DNA from: Doryteuthis pealeii
Taxonomy: Eukaryota; Mollusca; Cephalopoda; Myopsida; Loliginidae
Length of the DNA stretch: 64,000 bases
Assembly: GCA_023376005.1 (NCBI GenBank)
Contig: CM042145.1
Coordinates: forward strand, 97,929,246-97,993,245
Reading direction: 5' to 3'
Shown here: in pieces, positions 30,001-42,145 of the stretch
Layout of the letters: every line of letters starts with the position of its first letter
How positions within the stretch are numbered: the first letter of the stretch is position 1
Position numbers and translations under genes: made by a program
Notes under the pieces: model-generated
The model's database searches: none
The model's input: only the letters and a program-made list of their open reading frames with translations
What the model was told of the DNA's origin: nothing

Positions 30001-30151
30001 TATCGTGTACCTTTATGTAAATAAATTTGCTCTACTAACTTATTGAGCTCTTTATATTTGTTATATCGCTGCCTTATCATTGTGAAACTTGAATCAACTA
30101 ACCACTGTGACCATTTTCACCGGTAAGTCACTTTTTTCCACAAATACCATA

Positions 30152-30181
30152 TAGATAGATAGATAGATAGATAGATAGATG
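30152..30181. repeat. ATAG microsatellite
   Basis: About seven ATAG units. Confidence 0.9.
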
Positions 30182-30234
30182 AACATTTTGACATCATAAA
30201 AAAGAATATCATAAATAATCATAAATAATAAAAA

Positions 30235-30345
30235 GTTAACAAGCCTGTCTCACAGATCCATCACAACTGAATAGTGAGTTCGATCCTCGCGGATGCCCTA
30301 TACTTGTGACCTTGTGTCACCTCATGATCGTGGCATGAATTTTCC
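30235..30345 (+). repeat. SINE-C with SINE-B-type 3' tail
   Basis: Head: GTCTCACAGATCC, CTGAATAGTGAGTTCGATCC (B-box) and CTCGCGGATGCCC. It runs directly into TTGTGACCTTGTGTCACCTC, the 3' tail word of SINE-B. This copy shows the shared tail best. Confidence 0.55.
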
Positions 30346-30628
30346 ATTAATTATAAAAGAATAAAAAGTCCGGGAAATGCAGGATTTTAGATAAATTTTT
30401 TGCAGAAAATTCACAATCGGTAAAATTTATCATGTAGTAAATTTTTGCTAAATGGGGCATCCAGCGAGGGTCAAAAGTCACTAATCAGTAATAATGCAAC
30501 TCTAAATCTGTTATATATATATATCTTCTAGCGTCTTTCGTATCTTATGTAACTGAATGTTCTTCAAAACAAAATAACCAAGCAACTTCTCTATTAAGTT
30601 TACTCAGTTAATAATAAAAAAAAGTAAA

Positions 30629-30811
30629 GTCGTCGGGGCGGCCTAAAGTCGGTATCAGCCAGTCAGCGAGGGAGTCTATCCCCCTTTCAATAGCGCTAGA
30701 CCAAGGAGATTGTTTAGCATCTGAGGTGGAGCGCCACACTTACCATCAGCTCCTTACTTTACCGCAGAGATCCCTGTGCTACTCATACGCTGAGTTGGCG
30801 AGGACCGGTAT
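30629..30811 (-). repeat. SINE-A
   Basis: Reverse-strand body with CGTCGGGGCGGCCTAAAGTC, GGTATCAGCCAGTCAGCGAG, TAGACCAAGGAGATTG and GAGTTGGCGAGGACCGGTAT; truncated at the B-box, which is cut after ACCGGTAT. Confidence 0.75.
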
Positions 30812-30925
30812 TGTTGTTATCACTTCGCCGTTAATTGTTCTTATATTCATAACATAGAATAGTATACCTAACTAACAATCATTCTTCTACAATATTTAAT
30901 CAATTTTTGTATATGATAAGTAAGT

Positions 30926-31141
30926 TGGTGGAGTGGCCTATTGTTGGTATCAGCCTGACAGCGAAGGAGTCTATCTCCTTTTCGCTAGAGCTAGACCAGG
31001 GAGACTGATTTTTTTTCTGAGTTGGAGAGCCAAACCTACTTTATCGCACAGATCAGATTACCCAATCTGTGCTACTTGGGACTGGTATTGAACCCGGAAT
31101 CTTGCAATTCTTAGGTGGGTGTTCTACCGACTGAACTAAAC
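30926..31141 (-). repeat. SINE-A with tRNA-like head, diverged
   Basis: The minus strand starts GTTTAGTTCAGTCGGTAGAA (A-box) at 31,141. It has a B-box GGTTCAATACC near 31,090, then the body with an internal deletion between GGCAC and the CTACTTGG block. It lies 115 bp from another SINE-A in the same orientation. Confidence 0.7.
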
Positions 31142-31876
31142 TTCTACCTAAGTGACTTCCATTCCAAAGAACTCTTTCTGTTTTTGCTTAAAATCAGTTG
31201 CCTCCCACACACCCTGAATAAATAAAAGATTCTCTGGACAGAGTAAAGGTAGAAAAATGGAGTGTGAGTTACGGGGAACTGAATTTAAATAAAACTGGAA
31301 AACAAATGATGATGTCAGGATATGACGACTTTGCATATAACTGTCACATTTTTCACAGTCTGATTTTTCAACAAGGAAAATGTTTCATTTATGCTCTGGC
31401 AGTTCATCTGAACAAAATCATAATTATTATAAATGTTCTTGGTCTGGAACTTCGTCTTGGAGATTTCATGCCTGGTCTTCCATTTGGGATTTCTCGTCTA
31501 TCAGAAGCCATGGGTCATTAGTAGTTTTTGGATAAATAACCCAAGACTTAGATTTTCTTTATATTATATTTTTATATTAGAAATCCCCACCCAGACTAAC
31601 TGCGCAGGGTGAGTACGGGAGCGCGCCTATCGCGACTTGCCATCTCCGTGGCATGCCCAGTACTGAATTAACTCTTTCAAATCAAAACCGGAAGAGCCCT
31701 TCTTTCTCATTTCTCTAATAATTCTCACGGTATCTACCGGAAAAGTGATCAACACGAGTTTAACATGTGTCAATCAATCTTCCATAATATCGTACTCAAA
31801 AACTGCTAGCCGTAATTTTTCTAACAGCCCATTTAAATTTCTACACTAATGTACAATAATTGTTAAGATGCCAACA
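31142..31876. other. Unique-looking segment; no gene assigned
   Basis: A plus-strand frame (31,264-31,521) and short minus-strand frames overlap. On the minus strand TTTTATTTATTCAG precedes an open 21-codon stretch ending in FFGMEVT and a stop near 31,145, which could be a terminal exon, but I recognise no family. 31,590-31,660 is more GC-rich (GGGAGCGCGCCTATCGCGAC). Confidence 0.3.
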
Positions 31877-32290
31877 ATTATGTAACAAATCTTAGCTTTG
31901 CAACCATCTAACACCACAAATGGGATGCACAACTGTAATGGATCTGGCGAAACCTAGTTTGGCTAACCATCACACCACGATAGCGGGTGCCAAAAACATA
32001 TTTACCAAACGTTTCCACCATAGTTAGGATGTGGCCATAAGTTCCTAACAGTATGCAGGTATCAGCGAGGATCGACACTCACAATTCCAGTAGTAATGGA
32101 TCTGTGAATCTTAGCTTTTGCAAACCATAACACCATCAACCTGGAATGAAACTCGTCCGCCTATGTACTAGGATGTGACACAAAGGTCGAGAGTTGGGGT
32201 ATCCAGCGAGGATTGAACTCCACTATTTAGGAGTAACGGATCTGTGAGACTAGCTTGACTAACCATCTAAACCACACGATGAGACATCCT
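31877..32290 (-). repeat. Three tandem SINE-C units
   Basis: Three minus-strand tRNA-like heads lie at about 32,205-32,290, 32,050-32,125 and 31,905-31,985. Each has an ATCCATTAC-like block, an A-box-like TTAGATGGTTAGTC-type region, and, in the first two, a B-box (GAGTTCAATCC; GTGTCGATCC). Between heads are partial SINE-B-type tails (AGGATGTGACACAAAGGTC; AGGATGTGGCC). Tandem heads suggest repeated insertion into the tail or a multimeric transcript. Confidence 0.5.
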
Positions 32291-32745
32291 ATTACAGCAT
32301 TGTAGCGTCATTGCGTTGCGTTCATTTCCACTTCCCGTTATTTGCATATACGACATGTAAGAATGGACGGCGCGATAAACTCACTGCAGAGGAGACATGT
32401 TCACTCCCAGTCGCATTGAAAACTATTTATGATTGTGTGGAGGGGGCGGCGTAGTCTGGACAAACACAGACACTGAAGGGACATTGGAAGTATTGAAATA
32501 GCCGTATACAAAAAGGCAAACAGAAATAGCGAAAATTAAAAAAATAAAATAAAAGACCACAAAAATCCGACTAAGTTAAGCGAGGAAAAAGACTTGTAAC
32601 CGTTATTGGCCGTGAAAAGCAACGACTGCGTTTCACAACGACTTTGACTGTTTGCTAGAGCTGTGGATATCACATGATCTAGTGCACGTAGGTACTGCAG
32701 TGCGCCATTTTTTTTTAAACATATGCAATATTTATATATACCATT
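32291..32745. other. No gene seen
   Basis: Mixed-composition sequence without recognised repeats or frames, ending in a T run and the first TA microsatellite. Confidence 0.5.
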
Positions 32746-32761
32746 TCTGTGTGTTGGTTTA

Positions 32762-32786
32762 ATATATAATATATATATACTATATA

Positions 32787-32823
<37 letters not shown>

Positions 32824-32939
32824 GTGGAAATAATGTATAATTCGGTAGCAATTATTATTTAAACAGGTTGGTGAATACCACCGAATATTTCTTCTTAATG
32901 ATTTCTTAATGATTGTTTACGTTTAAGCCCTCGTGTAAT

Positions 32940-32971
<32 letters not shown>

Positions 32972-33205
32972 ATATATATATAATATTAATATAATAAGAT
33001 AAATTATATAAAGGTTTTACATATCTAATTTATTTGGGTGACAAAGGTGAATGTTCCTGTCACCCAATAAATAGATATGTAAAAGTTTTATATATTATCT
33101 ATTATATTATATAACAGCTTCCATTTTATATTTTGTGCACTCTCCAATAATACTGCCTTTGGTGCACCATTCCAGCAAAAAGCTGAAACAGTGACAATCT
33201 CACAC

Positions 33206-33251
<46 letters not shown>

Positions 33252-33266
33252 TATATATATATATAT

Positions 33267-33298
<32 letters not shown>

Positions 33299-33302
33299 AT
33301 AT
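32762..33302. repeat. TA microsatellites with an internal hairpin
   Basis: TA-rich runs at 32,762-32,821, 32,939-32,998 and 33,202-33,302. Between the second and third lies an inverted repeat: 33,006-33,043 and 33,057-33,096 (AAAGGTTTTACATATCTA with its partner; TTTGGGTGACA / TGTCACCCAA), loop about 13 bases. Small unpaired indels in the arms look like sequencing errors near the contig end. Confidence 0.75.
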
Positions 33303-33402
33303 TGTGAAAATAAATGTATTGAAAATTTGACAGGAAGTACAATTTAAACAGATTTTAGTTGAATACACTAATAATTTAAAGAATAAACAGATTTAGTTGA
33401 AA

Positions 33403-33900
33403 CTAGGAATATATGCACCCCTCCGGGTGGCAAGTATTTAAGTTTAAGTGTAATAAAATATTGTTTTAATTAGAAAGGCTAATGAAAACTAATAAAGAAT
33501 ACAGAAAAAGATTTTAAACAGAGGGAGTATAATAAAAGATTGATACAGAGGTAGTATAATAAAAAATGGAACAACTTGAAACTTACTCTTCCATTCACTC
33601 TTCGTCTTTCTTGTTATTTTTTCTTAATTTAAGTATTTAGTTTAAAAGAGGAAGTAAAGAATAAAATGACAGTTATTTTATCTTGTTAATAGGATTCATT
33701 AAGATTCATTGAAGAGATTTCACTTATATCATAAATAAAACAAACAGTTTAGAAATCAATAATACTAAGACATATTTATTTAATTCGATTTTTTAATATT
33801 AATATGCAAATTGCCTTCCCGTTCACACTGTAAACCGCCTATTTTGTGTATATATAAATATAATTGCATGTTTGTTAGTATGTAAATATGGTTATCTCTT
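33403..33900 (-). mobile_element. Helitron copy cut by the assembly gap
   Basis: It begins at the 3' CTAG end with a hairpin (GCACC and GGGTGG, with extra bases) and follows the 21,940-22,592 family for about 500 bp until the gap. Several one-base insertions and deletions relative to the other copies suggest unpolished contig-end sequence. Confidence 0.7.
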
Positions 33901-34000
33901 NNNNNNNNNNNNNNNNNNNNNNNNNNNNNNNNNNNNNNNNNNNNNNNNNNNNNNNNNNNNNNNNNNNNNNNNNNNNNNNNNNNNNNNNNNNNNNNNNNNN
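33901..34000. other. Assembly gap of 100 N
   Basis: Exactly 100 N, the usual scaffold placeholder of unknown size. It separates a contig ending in a Helitron from one starting inside a reversed copy of about 24.68 kb. Confidence 0.99.
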
Positions 34001-35883
34001 AAAAAGAGAGGAAGCCTAGTAAATGCAAACAGTCGTCTAGGAATTTTTAACTCGATTAACCGTGTTTATTTCCTAGACGATAATATTGCAGTAAACACCT
34101 CTATTTTGTCAGATATAATCAAAATTATTACATAAACTAGATATTTTTTTAATTTTTCCGATCCATTGCTATTTGCGAAGATCCAACCTTTTAATCATAT
34201 ATGTGCTAGAATGCGTGGCTGAGGGTCGAGTACCTGGTATACGTAACTTATCAAGTAGTGAACCCAATGTCTGAGTTCTGGGTATTTTTCAATCTTTCAT
34301 TGCCATTACAACAATCCTCAGATCGGAGTGTTATTTACTGTTGGGTTAACAACTACCCACAAAAAGATTTTCTCTTTTATTTCATTTGGGCTTGGGCTGT
34401 GTGGAGTACTCTTCATACAATTACTCCTAGGTTTACCTGACACCGAGTGGTAGTACTTTTAGTCAATCTATGGCTAAATAGATTTTAAATGGTTAAAAAT
34501 TTTTTTAAAATGAATTGAAAAGAATAAATGAACACACCCAGAATGAATAAAGATAAAGTCTTCGCTAGAACCAAGGGTGACATGCGTAAAATTCAACAAC
34601 ATACCACAAACAAAGATGTTTTATCCCAATTTGGAGCTCAGGGAGTGTGAGTAATCTTCATCAACTTACACCGTCTTCTCTGCCCGGAGTGGTAGTAACT
34701 TTTAGCGTCATCGAGGGTTAAATTGATAAAATGCGTTTTAAAAATTGTTTAAAGAATTGAATTGAAAAGAAAAAAAAAAGATGAACAACAAAAATAAATA
34801 AACAACGTTTCGGCATAAAATAACCCAAAGGGTGAATGCCGAAATCACAAACCAACCAAACAAACCTTTTCTTTTTTTATTTCGGAGCATTCGTGTAACC
34901 TGCTCGATATACTGCACATTTTTGCGTTGAAGTCAGTATATCAAGTTGAAAGCGTGCAAAACATAATGGATATATATATTGTGATTGTCATTTTATTTCT
35001 TCTTGCACGGTATTGTATTTTGTTTGTTCTTTTTATTTATTTTTTTTTTTTAGTTTAATATCTTTTCTAGCTCGCAGATTGTCTTATTTGAACGCTGTCA
35101 TTCTGATGTTCGAAAACATTTCGTCATCCCCTGTACGGCCATCATTTTAATATAAGGCGAGATGTTGAAACGCCACGCAACACACGTTGAACTATTCTGC
35201 AAACAAGCTAGAATATTGACAGAAGTTACAAAAAAATCCTTGTATGTATATTATTTTTTGATCTTGTTTTTTGTATTTTCATTTATTTATCATTATTTAT
35301 TTTTTAAAGACTTTTTTGCTTATATGTTTTGGGCTTTGATATACAGAATTCGAAGTTTTGCTTTTTATATTTTTTCTTATACTTGTTTGGTTTATGCTTT
35401 CTTTTTTTCATATACTCGTATTTATTATTTTAGTAAATCAGACAACTGGGAACATTTTGATAGACTACAGACTTAACGGCTGGAGATTTCACGATTCTTA
35501 CATGTTCTTGTTATTCAAAAGCTATCTTTTTAAAATTTATTTATCTTTATAATAGATGCAAAATGATTAATATGAAAATTACTACGAGGGTTATTCAAAA
35601 ATAAGGGGATTTTAAAAAAACAAGAAGCAAAAAGCAAACAATACTTTTGAGAAATTTTTTACAGCCTGGGTAGTCTGATCACTGCAGTAAAGCATCCGGG
35701 ATGACGGTAGGTGTGTCGCTTACTAGAAAAAGATCTCTCTGGTTAGCATCTAACAAGAAAAAAGGGATAGATCACTTCGTGATCGGCTGATACAACTTAT
35801 AGGAAAGCTGTATTATGCAGAGCGGTTGAAGTCACAAATTTTACATTCATAATTGCGGCTGGTAAGCAGTGCATTGATAAATA

Positions 35884-36492
35884 CTTATATAATGAGATTG
35901 TGTGTTTTTTGTCTGTAACGAAACTATATACTACTCAGTCACAATTCTCTTGTTATTGACATAAGATTCTCCCTGTTTAATTTTTTCTAAACTCAATTAT
36001 TATAAAATTGTCTACATTATTATCTGTTAAACTATGCTACATACTAAAACATGCAATTATATTGATATATACAACAAATAGTGGTTTACATGTGAACGGG
36101 AAAGGCTAATTGCATATAATTTAAAAATCGAATTTAATAATATGTGCTTAGTATTATTGATTTACTGTTTGGTTTTATTTTATGAATATAAGAAAAGTCC
36201 TCACTATGATCTTAAATGAAATCCATTAACAGATAAATAACTGTCTTTTATTCTTTACTTCTCTTATACTAAATATTAAATTAGAAAAAAACAATGAAGA
36301 TGAGCGTGAGGAAGAGTAAGTTCCCCAGTGTTCCATTTTTATTATACTCCTCTGTTCAAATCTTTATTTACTCCTCTGTTTCAAATCTGTTTATCTGTAT
36401 TCTATTTAGTTTCATTAGCCTTTATAATTTAATACAATATTTATTACATTAAACTAAATCTTTGCCCCGGAGGGTTGCATATTATTTGCTAG
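35884..36492 (+). mobile_element. Helitron, arm B copy of 21,940-22,592
   Basis: Plus-strand copy of the 653-bp element: 5' part TATAATGAGATTGTGTG near 35,890, CTAG end at 36,489-36,492. The terminal TC and part of the hairpin are altered by small indels. Not an independent insertion. Confidence 0.75.
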
Positions 36493-36494
36493 TA

Positions 36495-37060
36495 ATATAT
36501 AGAACTGTTCCTTGCACTCTACCTTATCCCAGGAAGGCATAGAGGAATAAACCCGAAACGAATCCGGAAGCTGGGAGTCCTAAGGTGGGTGATGAATTCA
36601 AGTACTTCCCAGCAACTCCGCGGTAGCGCTCGTTGCCAAACCGCATTGGTTCTACTCCCTTTGGAAAAACGCTTGTGGAGAGGGAGGATCTTGCTGCTTG
36701 GGCGAACAGCTCAGATCCCCATAACAACTGCCAAGCTACGTGTTTCCTACAAAATGATGTCTGCAAGAAGGAATAAAAAACTCAATCAACCCAACAATGG
36801 GAGGCTGATGCAGAGAACGTGCACTTGGCGCTCCGTCAAACAGGAACGAAAAGGAGTGAAAAAAAAAAGAGAGGAAGAAGCAGCGCAGAAAGAGAGCAAA
36901 AGGAAGTAGTGACACCAGTAACTTAGCAAGCGTCACAGTTATGTTGCGGTCACTGTCTGAGTTGCATTCAAAAATGTCCGTCAGCATCATGCAGTTCAGA
37001 AAAAAAGTGACACTAGCATCGTCTTAATATACGGAAGGAGCTAACAATATTTGAACTAGT
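36495..37060 (+). pseudogene. LINE C-terminus, arm B copy of 21,345-21,935
   Basis: The plus strand carries MMSARRN, then CTWRSVKQERKGVKKKREEE (inside an open stretch at 36,589-36,909). The lysine- and glutamate-rich end matches the tail expected of the LINE protein. The longer open frame arises because an indel joined two frames. Confidence 0.4.
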
Positions 37061-37789
37061 CAGGACCTGTGAACATACATAGTATGATAATTTAATTATA
37101 TAATGTTTCTATGTTTCTAAGAGATTTTCGAATCTTCAATATGTAAAAGAGTATATATTTGATTAACTCTCTCAATTTTTTATTTTTTTTTTTTCACGGT
37201 TATTATTTTGATGAAACAGATTACATTATGCGCCTAACCCCACTCTCACTACTTTCCCTACTTTTTTCTTTCTATATTTTCTGTGTAGCATGTCTTTTTC
37301 TTCCTATTCTTTTATTATAATGAAAACTGATTGTCTTTATTTAGCTGAAGGTAACGAACACAAACACAAAAAGAATTCGGCGGATACAACGATAATCAGA
37401 ATTTACACTCTGATTTTCATTCTTGGAGATTGGACGGTCTCATTTTAGCCAGGGGAAGTTGCAAGCTGATAACAGTCGTAATTCATTGAAAAAGTGTATT
37501 GAATTATTTGCTATGCAGGAATGAAAGAATCGTTATTTTTGATTTTGCTGGTTTGTATTATAGAGAGACTCTATTGTCGTGTAATTACAAGTCAAAGGGC
37601 TTTTTGTTTGGTCTATAATATTATCCAAGTCAAGAATAAAGTGTGTACATTTCACACCTTAAAACAGTACCACTAGACGAAAAATAAGTTTATGCCAGCA
37701 TCTCCTCAGGTCATCCTTACATCAAGGCGTGCCGACAGCCGGTTCCTATACTTCTTGTGACATTCCTCATCAACTTATCAGTCTTATGT

Positions 37790-38244
37790 TGCGGTCCCAA
37801 CTTTTTTTTGTGCGCACGGGCCGTCATCTAGACAATATTATTCACGGAACGGCCTCATATGCTCCGGCTAATTTGTCGATAATCGTAATGAGTGCATGGA
37901 ATCACCTGAAGGGATGAACCGTATTTAAGTAGGAATCCTGATATTGTTTTTAAATCAGATTTTGTTTTCTCTTGGCAATTCGTAGGCTCTTCTCTGATCC
38001 TCATGGCCTTTTCCCTCTTTCCGAAAGTCGCAAAGATGTTTGTTTTTCACCTCATTTTTGCTATTTTTGGGGTAACGGCTTGGTGAACTATCAATGACCG
38101 AGACTGTCAAGAGGCACAGAAAGTACATTTTCAATATAACATCAACATTAGACTGATAATCAATAAAAATAAAAGAATTCAAACGTTCTGTGCTCCGGAC
38201 GTAATAGCCGCGCGGTCCGGGTACAAACCGGTGGTTGGGCGCTG
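37790..38244 (-). mobile_element. hAT element, arm B copy
   Basis: Reverse copy of 20,046-20,525. The downstream duplication CTCTATGT is intact at 38,245-38,252; the upstream one is degraded to CTTATGT. Shorter than the arm A copy by about 25 bp through scattered deletions. Confidence 0.8.
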
Positions 38245-39754
38245 CTCTATGTAGATTTTTGTGGCTATCTTGGTCTTCAGTGAGGGCACTTTACAGTAGA
38301 GACCTTGTGTTCTTAGTGAAGAATCTGTTGTTCTTAGTGTTAAAACCAATTATACAAGTATAAATTATAAATATCACAATATTAACTTCCTAACCGTTAG
38401 GATGAATAAACCAGACAGGTGATATGCGTAAAATCAATAAACAAAAACAACAATAATACTGTCCCTATGCAAAAGGGTCAAGTAATAATCTCAGGGTTGG
38501 TTTCAAGACAAAAACAAAAAATGGCGAATGTCATATATGATTTTTTTATGTAAACAAGTGACAAGTACGGAGTGGTTAAGAGCCAACAGTGAGCGTTTAA
38601 AGTAGGCAGCAAATAGTTTAACCGTCCCATGGTATAACAACATTATTGACTAAATAATATCTATTTGGTACAGACAAAAACAAAGATGACAAGAGTGTAC
38701 GTTGTGATTTTTCACTATATAACAAGTGACCATACGAGAGTGCCTGTCAGTGGTTTCGGTAGAAGCAGTAGTGGGAAGAGCCGCTGTGAGGGTTTAAGTA
38801 GGTGAAGAGTTAACTCGCTTTTAGTAAAACTTATTTGACGTCACCATCTAAAAGTTCAAAGCTCATGACGTGACTGTAGTTGCCGTTGTTGTAGATTTTT
38901 TAAAATGTTTTTTTTGTCTTTGAAGACCATTAGTTGTTTACTTTATTTCGGCCAGGCAAGATATTGTTTAAGAGTGAGAGAATTAAAATTGTCATGTGCT
39001 CTGAGGTCGGCTCTTATTTGGTCTTGTTCTGCCACTAACAAGTTATTCTGATTAACCAAATGTTCGTTTCACTTCAATAGAACCGACGAAATGACACCAT
39101 CACGATTGTCATCGTTGGATTGCACTACGCTAACTGGACACTCTGCTGCGTAAAGGGGGAACGACTGAAACGCTACTTGTTTTCTCTCCATCATTAACAG
39201 TGACCATGTTCACCCAAGCTATTTCTGTAGCACAATTTCGCAGCGTCTTTCATTCGTATCCGTTTCTCGTTTCGCGAAGTTCATCGCTAAGGTCGAAGAC
39301 AAGGTGAAGTAGAGCACTTGACCCAACGATCGACATTGAAGATTAGAGTGCCGTGAAGGCAACGACGAACAATTGTATAATATTTTAACTGATGTACTTC
39401 TTGAACTGTATTCATTTAAAAACGAATAGAAGAGATTATTCATCTACCTAAAAATTGAAAAAACTAATTTAATCTGAGTACGAAAAGTCGGATTTACTCA
39501 GTCGTGAGTATTGACTAGCAATTTGCAAGGTTCTGGTTGATACGGCCTGTAACTCAGCGTATAGTAGCACAGGATTGTGCGGTAAAGTGAGGATCGTGGT
39601 AGGTGGATCCCATCTCAGATGCTAAAAACAATATCCTTGTTACGTAGTGAAAAAGGGATAGACTCCTCGCTGTCTGGCTGATATCACTTTAACTTTAGGT
39701 TCCCCGACGACTTCTAATGAAAAATGTAAAAGATAGAATGTTTGTAAGTGTGCG

Positions 39755-42145
39755 GGCGCGTGAATGTAATGGTTAAGTCGTAGGAAATGTCTCAGCGATC
39801 CGAGTAAATCTGGACCGAAGCTGTTTGCATTTCCATAGCGCTATGGAATGTATGTACCAACTACTCTTCCTCCAGCTATGGGTAGATTAATAGGAAGTCT
39901 TGGTCTCTTAAACTGCTAGGTAACCTGTTGAGGATAAGAAAACTTTGAATTAACTCCGCTTAAGAAATGTGACCTTGTGTCTCATCTGTCCGTGTAAAAG
40001 AGTGGCACACACCACACACACACACACAACACACACAATATAATTATATACTAGACAAAAGTGACCATTGGGTCAGCCATTCAGCTCTGGTTAGATGATA
40101 TGATAGGAAAAAGGGAGTTAGAAGCGAATAAAATAAATCTAAACAAAATAATACGGCGGGATGAAACCTTAAAATCATTTTTTTTTAGCTTTCTAAAAAG
40201 GAATGTTTGACCTGTTAAGCTACGGGTTTGGTTGTGAAATTTAACAGAAATACATTCAAAGTGTATCCATGGATTAATATCTTCACTCCTTTCTAAATAA
40301 AAGATAATCATATGGACGTTTATCATGAAATACTAATTAAATCTTTCATCTTTTAAATGAAGCATCAATATCATATTGGAAGCTGTAGTATGAAATAAGT
40401 ATTCATAATATTCACACTTTCCAAAATAGAAGTTCAATATCTTATGACATATGTTTAACTATGAAATATAATTACTTCACTCTTTCTAAATAGAAGCATA
40501 AAATATATCAAGGACGCTGTAATTATGAATACTAGATTATAATCTGTCATTTAAGTCCATTGTAAATAGAAGATACCGTATAATATAGACAGCTTTTACT
40601 ATGAATACTAAATCAGATCGTGAAATTGTAATTATAGCTAGGCTTACATGATTATATTGATACTTCTATTTAGTGCGAAGATTCTAATTCTTATCTAAAT
40701 AGAGAAGATATCATATGGACAGTTGCAACTATGAATACTAATTAACATACCTTAACCTGAATTAAAAAAAATCTAATTTAATTTGAGTAGCTCAGTCATA
40801 GAGTAACACACCACCTAGGATCGAAAATTTCTGGTTCGATACCGGTGCGCAAAATCTTCTTAACATATGAAATATTTTACAATCTTCACTTCTTTCTAAT
40901 AGAAGCATCAATATATTATGGGCGGCTGTTACATGAAATCGATATCAGAATCTTAAAGGATTATATATTATAGTTAGCATGCTTACAAGGATGAATATTT
41001 ATTTAGGAGTGACGAATTCAAATTATTTTCTCATAGACATCAATATCATTAATGAAAGCTGTTAGCTACGGAACTTTTCCATTAGATGAGTTTAACGGCA
41101 TACACAGGACTAAGACCCCCGAATTGCCTCTAATCATAAAAGGGCTGGTTGCCTAAATGGAGTAGGTTGGGAAAATATGTAGAGGATAAGGGCTGAGTAA
41201 CAGCGGATTGATCGGACGAGCCTCCGGTAGTCAGGCAAAGGGAGTGTTGCATGTATGGACTGCTCCCACTAGGTTTTGTCCTTAAGCATCACGATCACAA
41301 GTCACAGGCCAAAGGCTGACAATGGAGGATTTACCTTGCAAAGTGCAGTCGATGTATTTTTGCTCTAGCGACAGGGGTGGATTGAATAGAAAAAATACTT
41401 AGAACCATTTATTACCTGTACATAACAAAATTGTAAATTTTGATTACTAATGCGGCTACCCAGCGTCGCTGGGTTAGGAGGGGATTAGTCTCACAGATCG
41501 TTATAATGAATCTTGAGTTGGATCTCGTAGGATGCCCATCTAAAATCCTACATAAAAAAGAACGTGCGTCATTCGGCCTAATGGGACGCAAGATTTTTTT
41601 TGCTTGGATACGGAATGAAACGTCAGTCATAAACAATATAGTAAGGAATTAAAATCAATAATTACAATTAAAAAAAGATATAATGAAGTGATAATTTAAT
41701 CAATCAATATTATATTCAAAGGAAAAAAATTGTGCAAATAAATAATAATGTCAGACGTTCTTCTGTTATTATTCATTTTAATTTTTAATATTTCCTTTTT
41801 CCTTTAAAAATAAAATCTTTCGTTACTTTTGCACAAAACAGTCTCTCGGCGAGAGTGATTAATATATATATAATACTTTACTTTGAAGCGCGCGTGGTAT
41901 CTAATGGTTAGAGTGTAGGCATGGAACTGTGCCCGGTTCAATCTCGACGAAGCGTTTGCATTTCACCAGGGTAATAACTTGGAAGTATGAATCCAGTCTC
42001 GCCCAGCTATGGGTAAATGCAAGGCTACTGGGCTCTTAACCATGATAGGTACCATCAAGGAGAATGAAACTCTTTATTCAACTTGTTTAAACTCCGCTAT
42101 GAATTGACTTGTGTTCCTCCTATCGTGCGGAGGAGTTGGTAAATA
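39755..42145. repeat. Arm B SINE-B copies and 73-bp array
   Basis: SINE-B at 39,755-40,003 (plus) mirrors 18,145-18,410; the minisatellite at about 40,270-41,080 mirrors 17,008-17,870, including the tRNA-like insert near 40,790-40,855; family D at about 41,130-41,380; SINE-B at 41,887-42,145 (plus) mirrors 15,843-16,125. All carry frequent single-base deletions. Confidence 0.75.

Larger units (their letters stand above)
29611..30024. repeat. 400-bp hairpin carrying two hammerheads and GT/CA runs
   Basis: Left arm 29,611-29,826 and right arm 29,846-30,024 are reverse complements with a loop of about 20 bases. Inner 30 bp (TCGAAGAACGCTGG onwards) are perfect. The left arm has a long GT run (about 29,720-29,763), the right arm a shorter CA run (about 29,897-29,914). 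Outer parts carry one hammerhead per arm, both oriented outwards. This looks like two copies of one element inserted head to head. Confidence 0.85.

Noticed and set aside
31142..31521. Possible terminal exon on the minus strand and overlapping plus-strand frame of 85 codons
   Set aside because: There is an acceptor-like TTTATTTATTCAG before a short open stretch, but no family match and no supporting donor or upstream exon that I can see.
33780..34135. Open frames spanning the N gap
   Set aside because: They consist largely of unknown residues and join two contigs.
35162..36909. Longer open frames in arm B that are absent from arms A and C
   Set aside because: They arise from small deletions joining frames in unpolished sequence; they are not separate genes.
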